Shown here in pieces: positions 20,470-30,491 of a stretch of DNA of 64,000 bases; position 1 is the stretch's first letter; each line of letters opens with the position of its first letter. Made by a program: the position numbers and the translations under genes. The DNA comes from Paramesorhizobium deserti. Lineage in GTDB: Bacteria > Pseudomonadota > Alphaproteobacteria > Rhizobiales > Rhizobiaceae. The notes beneath the pieces were generated by a model. The model made no database searches. It saw only the letters and a list, made by a program, of their open reading frames with translations, and was not told where the DNA came from. The stretch lies in NCBI RefSeq assembly GCF_001558695.1, contig NZ_LNTU01000001.1, forward strand, positions 496,001-560,000, given 5' to 3'.

Positions 20470-21498
20470 ATGAGCGACACCATACAGACCGATCTTCCCG
20501 CCTTCGCCCGAAACCGCATCAACCTCGCTTCCGCCGGGCTTGGCGCCGTCGGCCTTTCGGCGAGCGACGAATTCTTCGCACCGCTGGAGCGGATGCTGAG
20601 CGATGCGCCGGCGATCTTCTATCCTGACCGTTATGACGACAACGGCAAATGGATGGATGGATGGGAGAGCCGCCGCAAGCGCGGACCGGGTCATGACCAT
20701 GCAATCATCCGCCTGGCAGTGCCGGGGGTGATCTATGGCTTCGATGTCGATACCAGCCACTTCACCGGCAATTATCCGCCGGCCTTTTCCATCGAGGGCT
20801 GCCGGACCGAGGGCGACCCGGACGAGACGACCGAATGGATCGAAATCCAGCCGCAGGCGGCGCTCGGGCCATCGAGCCATCATTTCTTTCCCTGCGACAA
20901 TGGCCTCGTCTGGACGCATCTGCGGCTGAATATCTACCCCGATGGCGGCATCGCACGGCTGCGCGTCTATGGCGAGCCGTGGCGCGACTGGTCGAAAGTC
21001 GCGCCGGGCGAAGAGGTGGACCTTGCCTCCGCACTGAACGGCGGGCGGGTGGTGGCGTTTTCCGACGCGCATTACGGCTCGCTGCACCGCGTGCTGGCCC
21101 CGGGACGCGGCGTCAATATGGGCGATGGATGGGAGACGCGGCGGCGGCGCGAGCCGGGCAATGACTGGCTGATCGTGCAGCTCGGCCATCCCGGGATCAT
21201 CAAGCGTATCGTGGTCGATACCGCCCATTACAAGGGCAATTACCCCGACCGCTGCTCGCTCGATGGGGCCGATCTCGGCAATGCGGCGGGTGATCTCTCG
21301 CAGATGATCGTGACATCCTCGATGTTCTGGTCGGAAATCCTGCCCCAGCACAAGCTTTCCATGGATGCCGTGCATGATTTCGGCGCGGCTGATATCGCCC
21401 AATCGGCCGAATTGGCGGGCCGGGTCAGCCATGTCAGGCTCAACATATATCCAGATGGCGGGGTCAGCCGGCTGCGTATTTTCGGGACTATCCGTTAA
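20470..21498 (+). CDS. alc: Allantoicase
   Basis: This 342-residue enzyme hydrolyses allantoate to ureidoglycolate and urea in purine degradation. It consists of two similar allantoicase repeats. The first has NGKWMDGWESRRKRGPGHDHAIIRL and DTSHFTGNYPPAFSIEG; the second has NMGDGWETRRRREPGNDWLIVQLG and DTAHYKGNYPDRCSLDG. Both repeats end in VxLNIYPDGG-IARLR-type strands. No other ureide gene (allantoinase, ureidoglycolate lyase, urease) is nearby, so it works with genes elsewhere. It is followed by hemA after a 147-bp gap. Confidence 0.95.
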   Translation: MSDTIQTDLPAFARNRINLASAGLGAVGLSASDEFFAPLERMLSDAPAIFYPDRYDDNGKWMDGWESRRKRGPGHDHAIIRLAVPGVIYGFDVDTSHFTGNYPPAFSIEGCRTEGDPDETTEWIEIQPQAALGPSSHHFFPCDNGLVWTHLRLNIYPDGGIARLRVYGEPWRDWSKVAPGEEVDLASALNGGRVVAFSDAHYGSLHRVLAPGRGVNMGDGWETRRRREPGNDWLIVQLGHPGIIKRIVVDTAHYKGNYPDRCSLDGADLGNAAGDLSQMIVTSSMFWSEILPQHKLSMDAVHDFGAADIAQSAELAGRVSHVRLNIYPDGGVSRLRIFGTIR

Positions 21499-21514
21499 CG
21501 ATTTCCGCGAGAAT

Positions 21515-21528
21515 TTGCGCCTGATCAA
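21515..21528 (+). promoter_or_regulatory. Candidate FNR/FixK-type site upstream of hemA
   Basis: TTGCG-CCTG-ATCAA matches eight of ten consensus positions of TTGAT-N4-ATCAA. It lies 118 bases before hemA and just after the allantoicase stop. In rhizobia and related bacteria hemA is a known target of FnrN/FixK-type regulators. It is a motif match only. Confidence 0.35.
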
Positions 21529-21645
21529 CGTATCCCGCCTGATAAATGTTACCCTACCTGGACCCGTGGCAAATTGCCTCCGCTTTCAGTGATGGACGCA
21601 AAAGGTTAAAAGCGGTAGGAAAAATATGCATATCAGGAGCGTTTA

Positions 21646-22923
21646 ATGGACTATCGCCGTTTTTTCGAGGATGCGATCGACCAGTTGCACGCCGAGAAGC
21701 GTTACCGCGTCTTTGCCAATCTGGAACGAATCGTGGGCCGGTTCCCCCGTGCGCTGTGGCGCGCCAATGGAACCGCCCGCGAAATCACCGTATGGTGCTC
21801 CAACGATTATCTCGGCATGGGCCAGCACCCGGACGTGATCGCGGCACTTTGCGATGCGGCGGGACGGCTTGGATCGGGCGCCGGTGGCACGCGCAACATC
21901 TCCGGTAACAACCATCCGCTGGTCGAACTCGAAGCCGAACTGGCCGATCTGCACGGCAAGGAAGCCGGTCTCGTCTTCACCTCCGGTTTCGTCTCCAACG
22001 AGGCCGCCATTTCGACTATCGGCAAGCTCCTGCCGGATTGCCTTATCCTTTCCGATGAGCTCAATCACGCATCGATGATCGAGGGCGTACGCCGCTCAGG
22101 CGCGGAAAAGAAAATCTTCAGGCACAATGATGTCGAGCATCTCGAAAGCCTGCTGAAGGCCGCGGGACGCAGCCGCGCCAAGATCATCGTCTTCGAATCC
22201 GTCTATTCGATGGATGGCGATATCGCCCCGATCGAAAGGATCGCCGATCTCGCCGACGAATATAACGCCATGACCTATATTGACGAGGTGCATGCGGTCG
22301 GCATGTATGGGACGCGCGGCGGCGGCATCACCGACCGCGATGGCCTCGCTCATCGCATCGACATCATCGAGGGAACGCTCGCCAAGGCATTCGGCGCGCT
22401 TGGCGGCTATATCACCGGCTCGCGCTCGGTCATCGACGCGGTGCGTTCCTATGCGCCGGGCTTCATCTTCACCACGGCGCTGCCGCCGGCGATCGCCTCG
22501 GCGGCGACAGCCTCGATCCGGCACCTGAAGACCTCGCAGGAAGAGCGCCGGCAGCACCAGCGCCAGGCGCAGATGGCCAAGGACGTGCTGGCGGCCGCCG
22601 GCCTGCCGGTCATGCCGTCTGAAACGCATATCGTGCCTATCCTGGTCGGCAATCCGGAGCTCTGCAAGATGGCGAGCGACCGGCTGCTTGACGTACATGG
22701 CATCTATATCCAGCCGATCAACTATCCGACCGTACCGCGCGGTACGGAACGTCTGCGCATCACGCCGACGCCGTTCCACAGCGACGCGCTGGTGCTCGAG
22801 CTCAGGGACGCGCTGCTGGAGGTCTGGAACACGCTCGGCATTCCGTTCGCCGAGAATAACGTGCCGGCGGTCGCGAAATCAGACCGCGTCGTTCCGCTGA
22901 TGGTCTCGAAGGCCGGCGGATAA
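21646..22923 (+). CDS. hemA: 5-aminolevulinate synthase
   Basis: This PLP enzyme (425 residues) condenses glycine and succinyl-CoA to 5-aminolevulinate, the first step of heme synthesis in alphaproteobacteria. [15 protein letters not shown] near residue 50, [16 protein letters not shown] near 83, and the PLP-lysine block [14 protein letters not shown] near 245 are all present, as is [11 protein letters not shown]. The ribosome site is AGGAG. The gene is single, with an FNR-like site upstream and a palindromic repeat after its stop. Confidence 0.98.
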   Translation: MDYRRFFEDAIDQLHAEKRYRVFANLERIVGRFPRALWRANGTAREITVWCSNDYLGMGQHPDVIAALCDAAGRLGSGAGGTRNISGNNHPLVELEAELADLHGKEAGLVFTSGFVSNEAAISTIGKLLPDCLILSDELNHASMIEGVRRSGAEKKIFRHNDVEHLESLLKAAGRSRAKIIVFESVYSMDGDIAPIERIADLADEYNAMTYIDEVHAVGMYGTRGGGITDRDGLAHRIDIIEGTLAKAFGALGGYITGSRSVIDAVRSYAPGFIFTTALPPAIASAATASIRHLKTSQEERRQHQRQAQMAKDVLAAAGLPVMPSETHIVPILVGNPELCKMASDRLLDVHGIYIQPINYPTVPRGTERLRITPTPFHSDALVLELRDALLEVWNTLGIPFAENNVPAVAKSDRVVPLMVSKAGG

Positions 22924-22933
22924 CCTCCGTTCA

Positions 22934-23007
22934 AAGGGAATAAGGGGAGTATGTTTTGCTCGAACATATTCCCCTGTTCACTTACTCCCCTATTGCCTTA
23001 CTCCCTT
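22934..23007. repeat. GGGAGTA-type inverted-repeat element after hemA
   Basis: The gap between hemA and the convergent AbrB-like gene reads AAGGGAATAAGGGGAGTA, then a short spacer, then TATTCCCCT, TTACTCCCC and TTACTCCC, so the two sides are complementary and can fold. The last codons and stop of the AbrB-like gene (SKAIGE then TAA) come from this repeat. The same GGGAGTAA unit forms the tandem array after pip at 30381. It likely ends transcription from both sides. Confidence 0.65.
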
Positions 23008-24070
23008 CCTTCCTGTTCAGCCAGCGCGCCAGAAACGGCACCGTGACGGCGATCATGATGAAGCGCGCCACATGGTGCGAGGCGACATAGGCCGGATCGA
23101 CGCCGAGCGAGAAGGCGATGACGGTCAGCGCCTCGAGCGCGCCCGGCGCGAAGGCAAGCGCGATCTGCGCCGGATGTATATCGAAGACCAGCCAAACGAC
23201 TGCGCCCGTGGCGAAGGCGGCGGATGTGCCGATGGCGAAGGCGAGAAGGGCCGCCGGCAGATAACGCAGAATATGCCGGCGATGGCCGGCATTGATGCGC
23301 GAGCCGATCAGAACGCCGAGTACAATCGTGCCGATATCGGAAATGCTGCGCGGCAGGCTGGCGGCCACCGTCGACGTTCCATGCAGGAGCGCGCTCGCCA
23401 GCAGGGCGCCGAGCATCATGCCTCCAGGTATGCGGCTGTAATGGCCGATCACGGCTCCGATCAAGCAACCGGCGAAGAGGATGGCGGCGGATTGGAGCGT
23501 CAACTCGTGGGTAACGGCGAGATCCACATGCGGCGCATTCCTGCTGAGGACGGCGAGCAGCGGTGCGAGAAAGCCGATCAGCAGCAGCAGGCGCGTGGTC
23601 TGGATGATGGTGATCTTGACCATGTCGGCGCGCGTATCGCTCGCCGCCGCAAGGACGAAGGAGAGTGCGCCCGGCAGGGCGGAGAACAGCGCCGTCTGGC
23701 CATCCCAGCCGAACCCCTTGCGCAGCAGCAGATAGGTGAGCCCCGTCACCAGGATGAGCGTGACAAAAAGCATGACGAAGCTGCCCGGCCATGCCGCCAG
23801 TTGATCGAACGTTTCAGGCCGCACGCCGGACCCAGCCTGCAGCCCGAGCAGGAAGAAGACGACATTGCGCAGCCAGTTGGGCAGATAAATCCGCATACCG
23901 GCGAGCGATGCGGCCGTTACGGCAATGACAGAACCCAGAAGAAACGGAATGGGAAGACCGATCCAGAACGCCAGCACGGCGCCGACCGACGCGATGGCAA
24001 GCGACACGACCATCGCGATCGCCTTGGCCCAGACGTCGTCTTTTTTACGTATCAGAGGTTTTTGATCCAT
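22982..24070 (-). CDS. AbrB family (AmoA-like) membrane protein
   Basis: The product (362 residues) has about ten membrane segments in two similar halves, the AbrB/AmoA_like duplication family (COG3180), which is poorly characterised and often misannotated as ammonia monooxygenase. Repeated blocks are LGSVIAVTAASLAGMRI and LGALLASALLHG, each after a GLPIPFL or IPGGMML motif, and IALAFAPGALEALTVIAFSLG in the second half against TALFSALPGALSFVLAAASD in the first. Start ATG 24070 lies inside the remnant of an aminotransferase gene, so the two were once overlapping partners. Confidence 0.82.
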   Translation of the reverse strand: MDQKPLIRKKDDVWAKAIAMVVSLAIASVGAVLAFWIGLPIPFLLGSVIAVTAASLAGMRIYLPNWLRNVVFFLLGLQAGSGVRPETFDQLAAWPGSFVMLFVTLILVTGLTYLLLRKGFGWDGQTALFSALPGALSFVLAAASDTRADMVKITIIQTTRLLLLIGFLAPLLAVLSRNAPHVDLAVTHELTLQSAAILFAGCLIGAVIGHYSRIPGGMMLGALLASALLHGTSTVAASLPRSISDIGTIVLGVLIGSRINAGHRRHILRYLPAALLAFAIGTSAAFATGAVVWLVFDIHPAQIALAFAPGALEALTVIAFSLGVDPAYVASHHVARFIMIAVTVPFLARWLNRKEGSKAIGE

Positions 24071-24231
24071 TCCACCAGTCGGTCCGCCGTTTCCTCGACC
24101 TGATCCGGCCGGCGGGCGAAGCACAACCGAAAATAGGCTTCGCCTCCTTGGCCGAAAGCGGTTCCCGGCGCAAGCCCCACCCTGGCCTGATCAACAATAT
24201 CGAAGGCGACCTGGAATGTTTCTTGATCCCG
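24052..24231 (-). pseudogene. Remnant of a PLP aminotransferase (class I/II), last ~59 codons only
   Basis: In the frame ending with TGA at 24052, the reverse strand reads a typical aminotransferase C-terminus: ETFQVAFDIVDQARVGLAPG, then TAFGQGGEAYFRLCFARRPD and QVEETADRLVEWIKNL. The VGLAPGTAFG and FRLCFA blocks are family features, the arginine being the substrate carboxylate ligand. A TGA at 24232-24234 closes the frame upstream and no catalytic-lysine region is found; only about 100 bases separate it from mscL. A full enzyme has about 390 residues. The remnant overlaps the AbrB-like start by 19 bases. Confidence 0.82.
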
Positions 24232-24327
24232 TCAACGCCGACGAACACATAAGGAAGTCGGCGTCGGCAGATCGCCCTCACCGGCCCACAACAAGGACCT
24301 GGGTCCTATCAATTCAGCGTGATGAGA

Positions 24328-24744
24328 TCACGCCTTCTGCTGTTTCGCGAGAAGATCGCGGATTTCGGTAAGCAGCACCTGGTCCCGCGGCAATTCGGGC
24401 GCCGGCGCTTCTTCCTGCTTCCTTTTCAGGCTGTTCATCAACTTGATCACCATGAACAGCACCCATGCGATGATGAGGAAATTGATGAGAAGCGTGAGGA
24501 AATTTCCGTAGGCGATGGTCGCCCCCGCCTCACGCGCGGCATTAAGCGTCGGCTGCGGCTGGCCGGAGAGCTGGACGAACATGTTGGAGAAATCGATGCC
24601 GCCGGTAATGAGGCCGATGATCGGCGTGATGATATCCTTGACGATCGAATTGACGAGACCGCCGAAAGCGGCGCCGATTATGACACCGACCGCCAGATCG
24701 ACCATATTTCCCTTAAGGGCAAATTCCTTGAATTCCTGAAGCAT
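24328..24744 (-). CDS. mscL: Large-conductance mechanosensitive channel
   Basis: This 138-residue inner-membrane channel opens under membrane tension on osmotic downshock. The N-terminal amphipathic [13 protein letters not shown] helix, the first membrane helix [19 protein letters not shown] with its glycine-rich pore, the periplasmic loop and second helix near 75-100, and a charged C-terminal helix are all in place. Length is normal. GAGGA precedes the start. It is a single gene. Confidence 0.98.
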   Translation of the reverse strand: MLQEFKEFALKGNMVDLAVGVIIGAAFGGLVNSIVKDIITPIIGLITGGIDFSNMFVQLSGQPQPTLNAAREAGATIAYGNFLTLLINFLIIAWVLFMVIKLMNSLKRKQEEAPAPELPRDQVLLTEIRDLLAKQQKA

Positions 24745-24802
24745 GCCGTATCCTCTCCATAAATCCTGAAGCCTCGATCCGCCTCCCCGGTAATATTTCT
24801 AC

Positions 24803-24906
24803 AGCATCGGCCTGAAAATCGGAATCGATTTTCAGAAAGCTTGGATAGCGTAGATTCAATAACTTACAGCGTCCTTTGTGCGTCCTAACGGACGCACGGC
24901 GCTGTA
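24803..24906. repeat. Two-palindrome intergenic element (RIME-like)
   Basis: In the 320-bp gap between mscL and the hybrid kinase gene, CTGAAAATCG-GAAT-CGATTTTCAG (24812-24835) is a perfect 10-bp hairpin. It is followed by a second cruciform in which TACAGCG (24865-24871) pairs with CGCTGTA (24900-24906) and GTGCGTCC pairs with GGACGCAC inside it. This two-palindrome layout recurs in intergenic regions of Hyphomicrobiales. The rest of the gap (to 25063) looks like the promoter region of the kinase gene. Confidence 0.75.
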
Positions 24907-25063
24907 GGCGAAAACGAGATGAGCGGAAGGAAAAAACATCCCGGACAGGCTTTCAATACCATCTTGCACGCAATAGCCGAACGTGATTGCTTCATATCGT
25001 GAACACATAACAGCATCAGAACAGGCGTTCACGACTTGATAAATGTGGGAGGCTGGATACCCC

Positions 25064-28000
25064 ATGCAGGGTTGGGGCATCATCGGTATCGCGTTTCTCT
25101 ATCTGCTCCTGCTCTTCGGGGTGGCGAGCGTGGGGGACAGACGCGCCCAGCGCTGGGGAAGCCAGCCGCGCCCCTATGTCTATGCACTCAGCCTCGCCGT
25201 CTATTGCACCTCATGGACCTTTTTCGGCTCGGTCGGCGTCGCATCCGAGCGAGGGCTGGAGTTCCTCGGCATCTATATCGGCCCGATCCTGGTCTTCACG
25301 CTCGGACACAGGCTGGTGCGCCATATCGTGCGGCTTGCCAAGGCGGAGCGCATCACCTCGATCGCCGATTTCCTTGCTGCCCGCTACGGCAAGAGTTTTG
25401 CCGTCGCATCGCTCGCAACCTGCATCGCCACCGTGGGCGCCCTGCCCTATATCGCGCTACAGTTGAAGGCCGTATCCGGCACCGTCGACCTGGTGGTTTC
25501 GCATTACGGCCAGTCTTTCGATCCGATCGACTACATCTTCAGCGATGTCTCGCTGCCGGTGGCCTGCGTATTGGCGGTCTTCGCCATTCTGTTCGGCACG
25601 CGGCATACCGATGCCACGGAGCATCAGGACGGCCTCATTCTCGCCGTTGCGCTCGAGTCGGTCATCAAGCTCTGCGCGTTTCTGGCGGTCGGCTTTGCCT
25701 GCACCTTCTACCTCTTCGGCAATCCCTTCGATCTCGCAGATGCCGTGGCGCAGAATGCAGCGGCTTCAAAGGCCCTGAACTACCAGACATCGGTGGGCAC
25801 CTGGATCGTGCAGACCCTGCTCAGCGCGACGGCGATCCTGATGCTGCCGCGCCAGTTCCATGTCGCGGTCGTCGAGAACAGGAGCGAGGAGGAACTGCGC
25901 ACTGCGATCTGGCTCTTTCCGGCCTATCTCGTGCTCATCAATCTTTTCGTCCTGCCGATCGCCCTTGCCGGCGTCGTCACGCTCGGCGAAGGAACCAATG
26001 CCGATCTCTACGTGCTGGCGCTGCCGCTTGCCGCCGACTCGCATCTCCTGGCGCTGATCGCCTTCGTCGGCGGGCTGTCGGCGGCAACGGCGATGGTCAT
26101 CGTCGCCTGCGTGGCGCTCTCGGTCATGATCTCCAATCACCTGCTGCTGCCGCTGTTCATCAAGCACTTCATCCATGACAACAATACCGAAAGCCAGGAC
26201 CTGACACGCGTCATCCTCTATACGCGACGCGCCACGATCATCGTCATCCTCTTCATCTCCTTCATTTATTATCGCGGGGCGGCGAACGATATCCGCCTGT
26301 CTTCGATCGGCCTCATCTCATTCGCGGCGATCGCCCAGTTTGCCCCCGCCCTTCTCGGAGGCCTGATCTGGCGCGGCGCGAATGCGCGCGGCGCCGTGCT
26401 GGGCATGACCTCCGGCTTCGCCGTCTGGGCCTATACGCTGCTCCTGCCGACATTGGCGCCACCCGATGCGGCCATATTGCGCGATGGACTGTTCGGCATC
26501 GCGGCGCTCCGCCCACAGGCGCTTTTCGGAACGGACGCGTTCCCGTTGACCAATGGCGTCATCTGGAGCCTTGCCACAAACACGCTGTTCTACATCCTCG
26601 GCTCGCTCTCCAGGCATGCAACGCCGCTCGAGCGCATCCAGGCGACCGTGTTCATGCCGCGTGACATCATGGCGGTGCCGACGCTCCGACGCTTCCGCAC
26701 GACGGTCACCGTCGACGAACTGAAAGCGACGATCGCGCGCTATCTCGGCGCGGAGCGGGTGGAGCGCTCGTTCCACAGTTTCGAACTGCGCGAAAACCGG
26801 ACGCTGGTGGGCAACGCACCCGCCGACATGGGGGTCATCCGCTATGCCGAGCAATTGCTCGGCAGCGCCGTCGGCTCGTCTTCCGCGCGCCTCGTGCTTT
26901 CACTTCTCCTGCAGCGCAACGACAGTACGACGCGCAGCGCCCTGCGCCTTCTCGACGATGCCTCCGAAGCGCTGCAGCAGAACCGCGGCCTGTTGCAGAT
27001 CGCGCTCGACCAGATGGAACAGGGCATCACGGTTCTCGACAAGGATTTCCGGCTCACCTGCTGGAACCGGCAGTTCCGCCTGCTCACCGACCTGCCGGAC
27101 GAATTCGGGCAGGTGGGCACGCCGCTTTCGGAGATCATCGAGCATCTTGCCCGGCGCGGCGATATCGCGACAGGCAATGTTGCCAATATCATGCGCAACT
27201 TCACCACGTTCCGGCAGCCATGGCGCATCGACCTGAAATCGAGCGGTCGCATCCTCGAGATCCGCTCCAACCCCATGCCCGACGGCGGGATCGTCGCCAC
27301 CTATACGGACATCACCATCGCCGTCGAGGCGGCCAATGCGCTGAAGCGGATCAATGAGACGCTGGAACAGCGCGTGTCGGAGCGCACGGTGGAGCTGACG
27401 CATGTCAACAGCGAGCTCGCCAAGGCCCGCGCCGTCGCCGAGGAGGCCAATCTGGGCAAGACGCGCTTTCTCGCGGCGGTCGGGCACGATATCCTGCAGC
27501 CGCTCAACGCGGCACGCCTCTATAGTTCCGCCCTGACGGAACGGCTGAGACGCTCCGAGGCGAGCGGCCTTGCCCGGAACATCGATTCATCACTTGAATC
27601 GGTCGAAGCCATTCTCGGCGCCGTTCTCGACATATCGCGTCTCGACACGGGCGCTTTGAAGCCGCACATCTCGGTATTCCGGCTCGACGAGCTGATGAAG
27701 CAGATCGCCACCGATTTCGAACCATTGGCCATGAAAAAGGGGCTGAAGCTTCGCGTCGTGCCGAGCAGCGTCGTGGTGGAGACGGACCGCAACCTCCTGC
27801 GCCGGCTGGTGCAGAACCTGGTGTCGAACTCCATCAAATACAGCCGCAGCGGCAGCGTGCTCCTGGGTGTGAGGCGGCGCGGCGACGCAGTCGACCTGCA
27901 GGTGATCGATACCGGCATCGGCATTCCGGCCAACAAGCTGCAATCGGTGTTCCGCGAGTTCACCCGGCTCGACGAAGGTATTCGGGAAGCCGAGGGGCTG

Positions 28001-28561
28001 GGATTGGGGCTTTCCATCGTCGACCGGATTGCCAGGGTGCTGGCTCTGCCGCTGAATCTCGGCTCCGTGCCCGGCAAGGGGACGCGTTTCTCCGTTCACC
28101 TACCGGTCCTACAGCAGCCCCTGCCTGCTTCGGCTTCGCAGGCGCGGCCGGGACCCGGCCGCTCGAACGAGCTCAACGGGATCACGGTTCTCTGCATCGA
28201 TAATGACGAGCGCATCCTCTCCGGCATGGAGATATTGCTCGGCGGCTGGGGATGCCATGTGGCAACCGCCCGCGGCGGCGCGGAACTCAAGGCCTTCTGC
28301 TCCGGCGCGGCCATGGCTCCAGATATCATCCTCGCCGACTACCATCTCAACGGGGAAAACGGCCTCGACATGATCGGCTACGCCCGTGAATATTTCAAAG
28401 AGAAAGTGCCGGCTGTCCTCGTCACGGCGGACCGATCCAACGAGGTGCGGCTGCGCGCTCAGGAGGATGGCGTGGCAGTGCTCCACAAGCCGGTGAAGCC
28501 GGCAGCGCTGCGCACGCTCCTGTCGCACCATCATGGGCAGGCGCGAGCAGCGGCGGAGTAG
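25064..28561 (+). CDS. SLC5-type hybrid sensor histidine kinase (CrbS/MxtR-like)
   Basis: This membrane kinase of about 1165 residues combines a sodium/solute-symporter (SSS, SLC5) domain of about twelve membrane segments (residues about 5-480, with RITSIADFLAARYGKSF typical of PutP/ActP relatives) with a signalling half. A linker and PAS-like region (about 560-770) and a coiled coil lead to HisKA with phospho-histidine in AAVGHDILQPLNAARL near residue 807, HATPase_c (NLVSNSIKYS, DTGIGIP, GLGLGLSI) and a C-terminal receiver with phospho-aspartate in DIILADYH near 1090. Start ATG 25064 follows GGGAGG; ATG 25043 is an alternative. It converges on a LuxR-type regulator gene, so they form a pair like CrbS/CrbR, which controls acetate utilisation. 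Confidence 0.9.
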   Translation: MQGWGIIGIAFLYLLLLFGVASVGDRRAQRWGSQPRPYVYALSLAVYCTSWTFFGSVGVASERGLEFLGIYIGPILVFTLGHRLVRHIVRLAKAERITSIADFLAARYGKSFAVASLATCIATVGALPYIALQLKAVSGTVDLVVSHYGQSFDPIDYIFSDVSLPVACVLAVFAILFGTRHTDATEHQDGLILAVALESVIKLCAFLAVGFACTFYLFGNPFDLADAVAQNAAASKALNYQTSVGTWIVQTLLSATAILMLPRQFHVAVVENRSEEELRTAIWLFPAYLVLINLFVLPIALAGVVTLGEGTNADLYVLALPLAADSHLLALIAFVGGLSAATAMVIVACVALSVMISNHLLLPLFIKHFIHDNNTESQDLTRVILYTRRATIIVILFISFIYYRGAANDIRLSSIGLISFAAIAQFAPALLGGLIWRGANARGAVLGMTSGFAVWAYTLLLPTLAPPDAAILRDGLFGIAALRPQALFGTDAFPLTNGVIWSLATNTLFYILGSLSRHATPLERIQATVFMPRDIMAVPTLRRFRTTVTVDELKATIARYLGAERVERSFHSFELRENRTLVGNAPADMGVIRYAEQLLGSAVGSSSARLVLSLLLQRNDSTTRSALRLLDDASEALQQNRGLLQIALDQMEQGITVLDKDFRLTCWNRQFRLLTDLPDEFGQVGTPLSEIIEHLARRGDIATGNVANIMRNFTTFRQPWRIDLKSSGRILEIRSNPMPDGGIVATYTDITIAVEAANALKRINETLEQRVSERTVELTHVNSELAKARAVAEEANLGKTRFLAAVGHDILQPLNAARLYSSALTERLRRSEASGLARNIDSSLESVEAILGAVLDISRLDTGALKPHISVFRLDELMKQIATDFEPLAMKKGLKLRVVPSSVVVETDRNLLRRLVQNLVSNSIKYSRSGSVLLGVRRRGDAVDLQVIDTGIGIPANKLQSVFREFTRLDEGIREAEGLGLGLSIVDRIARVLALPLNLGSVPGKGTRFSVHLPVLQQPLPASASQARPGPGRSNELNGITVLCIDNDERILSGMEILLGGWGCHVATARGGAELKAFCSGAAMAPDIILADYHLNGENGLDMIGYAREYFKEKVPAVLVTADRSNEVRLRAQEDGVAVLHKPVKPAALRTLLSHHHGQARAAAE

Positions 28562-28567
28562 TGAAAA

Positions 28568-29221
28568 TCAGCTGAGTGCCTGAAAGCTGTCGCTGCCGAT
28601 CTTCGACAGGCGGATGACGGCTTGCGTGCGGCTGTCGACGCCGAGCTTTTGCAGGACCGCCGACACGTGCGCCTTGATGGTCGCCTCCGAGACGCTCAGC
28701 TCATAGGCGATCTGCTTGTTGAGAAGCCCTTCGGCCAGCATCGACAGGACGCGGGTCTGCTGCGGCGTCAGCGTGCGAATGCGGCTGATCAGATCCGATA
28801 TCTCGGGATCGGGCTCGCTTCCCAGATCGATCTCCTGCGGCGCCCATATGTCGCCGGCCAGAACGGCGCTGACCGCCTTGTTGATGGTTTCCATACTGGC
28901 GGATTTGGAAATGAAACCGGAAGCGCCGAGTTCGAGAGCACGCCTGATCGTCGCCGGATCATCCGTCGCCGAAACGATCATGATCGGAAGAGCCGGCTGG
29001 ATCGCCTTCAGCGTGACCAGACCCGAAAGGCCGCTCACCCCCGGCATGGTGAGGTCGAGCAGGAGAAGATCGATATCGCCTGCTTCAAGAATGAGCTTCT
29101 TGACGGTGTCGAAATCGCCCGCCTCGACGATATCCGCTTTCCTGGACTTTTGGGTCAGCGCCTGCCGCAATGCGCCGCGGAACAACGGATGATCATCCGC
29201 GATAATGAATTTCAATTCCAT
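28568..29221 (-). CDS. LuxR-type response regulator (CrbR/ErdR-like)
   Basis: The product (217 residues) has a receiver domain at 1-120 (FIIADDHPLFRGALRQAL, phospho-acceptor in LLLLDLTMPG near 54, switch residues in IVSATDD) and a NarL/LuxR-type HTH at about 150-205 (LTPQQTRVLSMLAEGL, NKQIAYELSVSEATIKAHVS). Start ATG 29221 has GGAGAAG nine bases upstream; the frame extends 11 codons further. Its stop is seven bases from that of the SLC5-type hybrid kinase, convergent, so it is very probably the kinase's output partner. No acs or actP target gene is in the window. Confidence 0.92.
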   Translation of the reverse strand: MELKFIIADDHPLFRGALRQALTQKSRKADIVEAGDFDTVKKLILEAGDIDLLLLDLTMPGVSGLSGLVTLKAIQPALPIMIVSATDDPATIRRALELGASGFISKSASMETINKAVSAVLAGDIWAPQEIDLGSEPDPEISDLISRIRTLTPQQTRVLSMLAEGLLNKQIAYELSVSEATIKAHVSAVLQKLGVDSRTQAVIRLSKIGSDSFQALS

Positions 29222-29324
29222 GGCACCGCGCTTCTCCCCAGCAGATTGCGGCAAACCCTCTTCGAAGCGACTAGATTGTTTTTGTCTACGTTTTTCAAGC
29301 CGGCTATCGAAAAGAGCGTTATAA

Positions 29325-30380
<1,056 letters not shown>

Positions 30381-30432
30381 GGGAGTAAGGGAGTAAGGGA
30401 GTAAGGGAGTAAGGGAGTAAGGGAGTAAGGGA
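30381..30432. repeat. Tandem 8-bp repeat GGGAGTAA, six full copies
   Basis: Six exact copies of GGGAGTAA run from 30381 to 30428, with a partial seventh (GGGA), starting right after the pip stop codon. Opposing TATTCCCC and TTACTCCCC sequences at 30464-30488 can pair with it, and CCTCCGAGGAGG lies between. The unit is the same as in the element after hemA, so this is an expanded version of a dispersed 3' element. Confidence 0.95.
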
Positions 30433-30491
30433 ACAGAACCTGATTCCTCCGAGGAGGTCCACCCTATTCCCCTATTCCTTACTCCCCTCCA

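Noticed and set aside
22982-24070. Ammonia monooxygenase
   Set aside because: The AbrB/AmoA_like Pfam name causes this label, but the protein is a ten-segment duplicated membrane protein without metal ligands of true AmoA.
30381-30432. CRISPR array
   Set aside because: Units are 8 bp and directly adjacent, without spacers; it is a simple tandem repeat. No cas gene is present.
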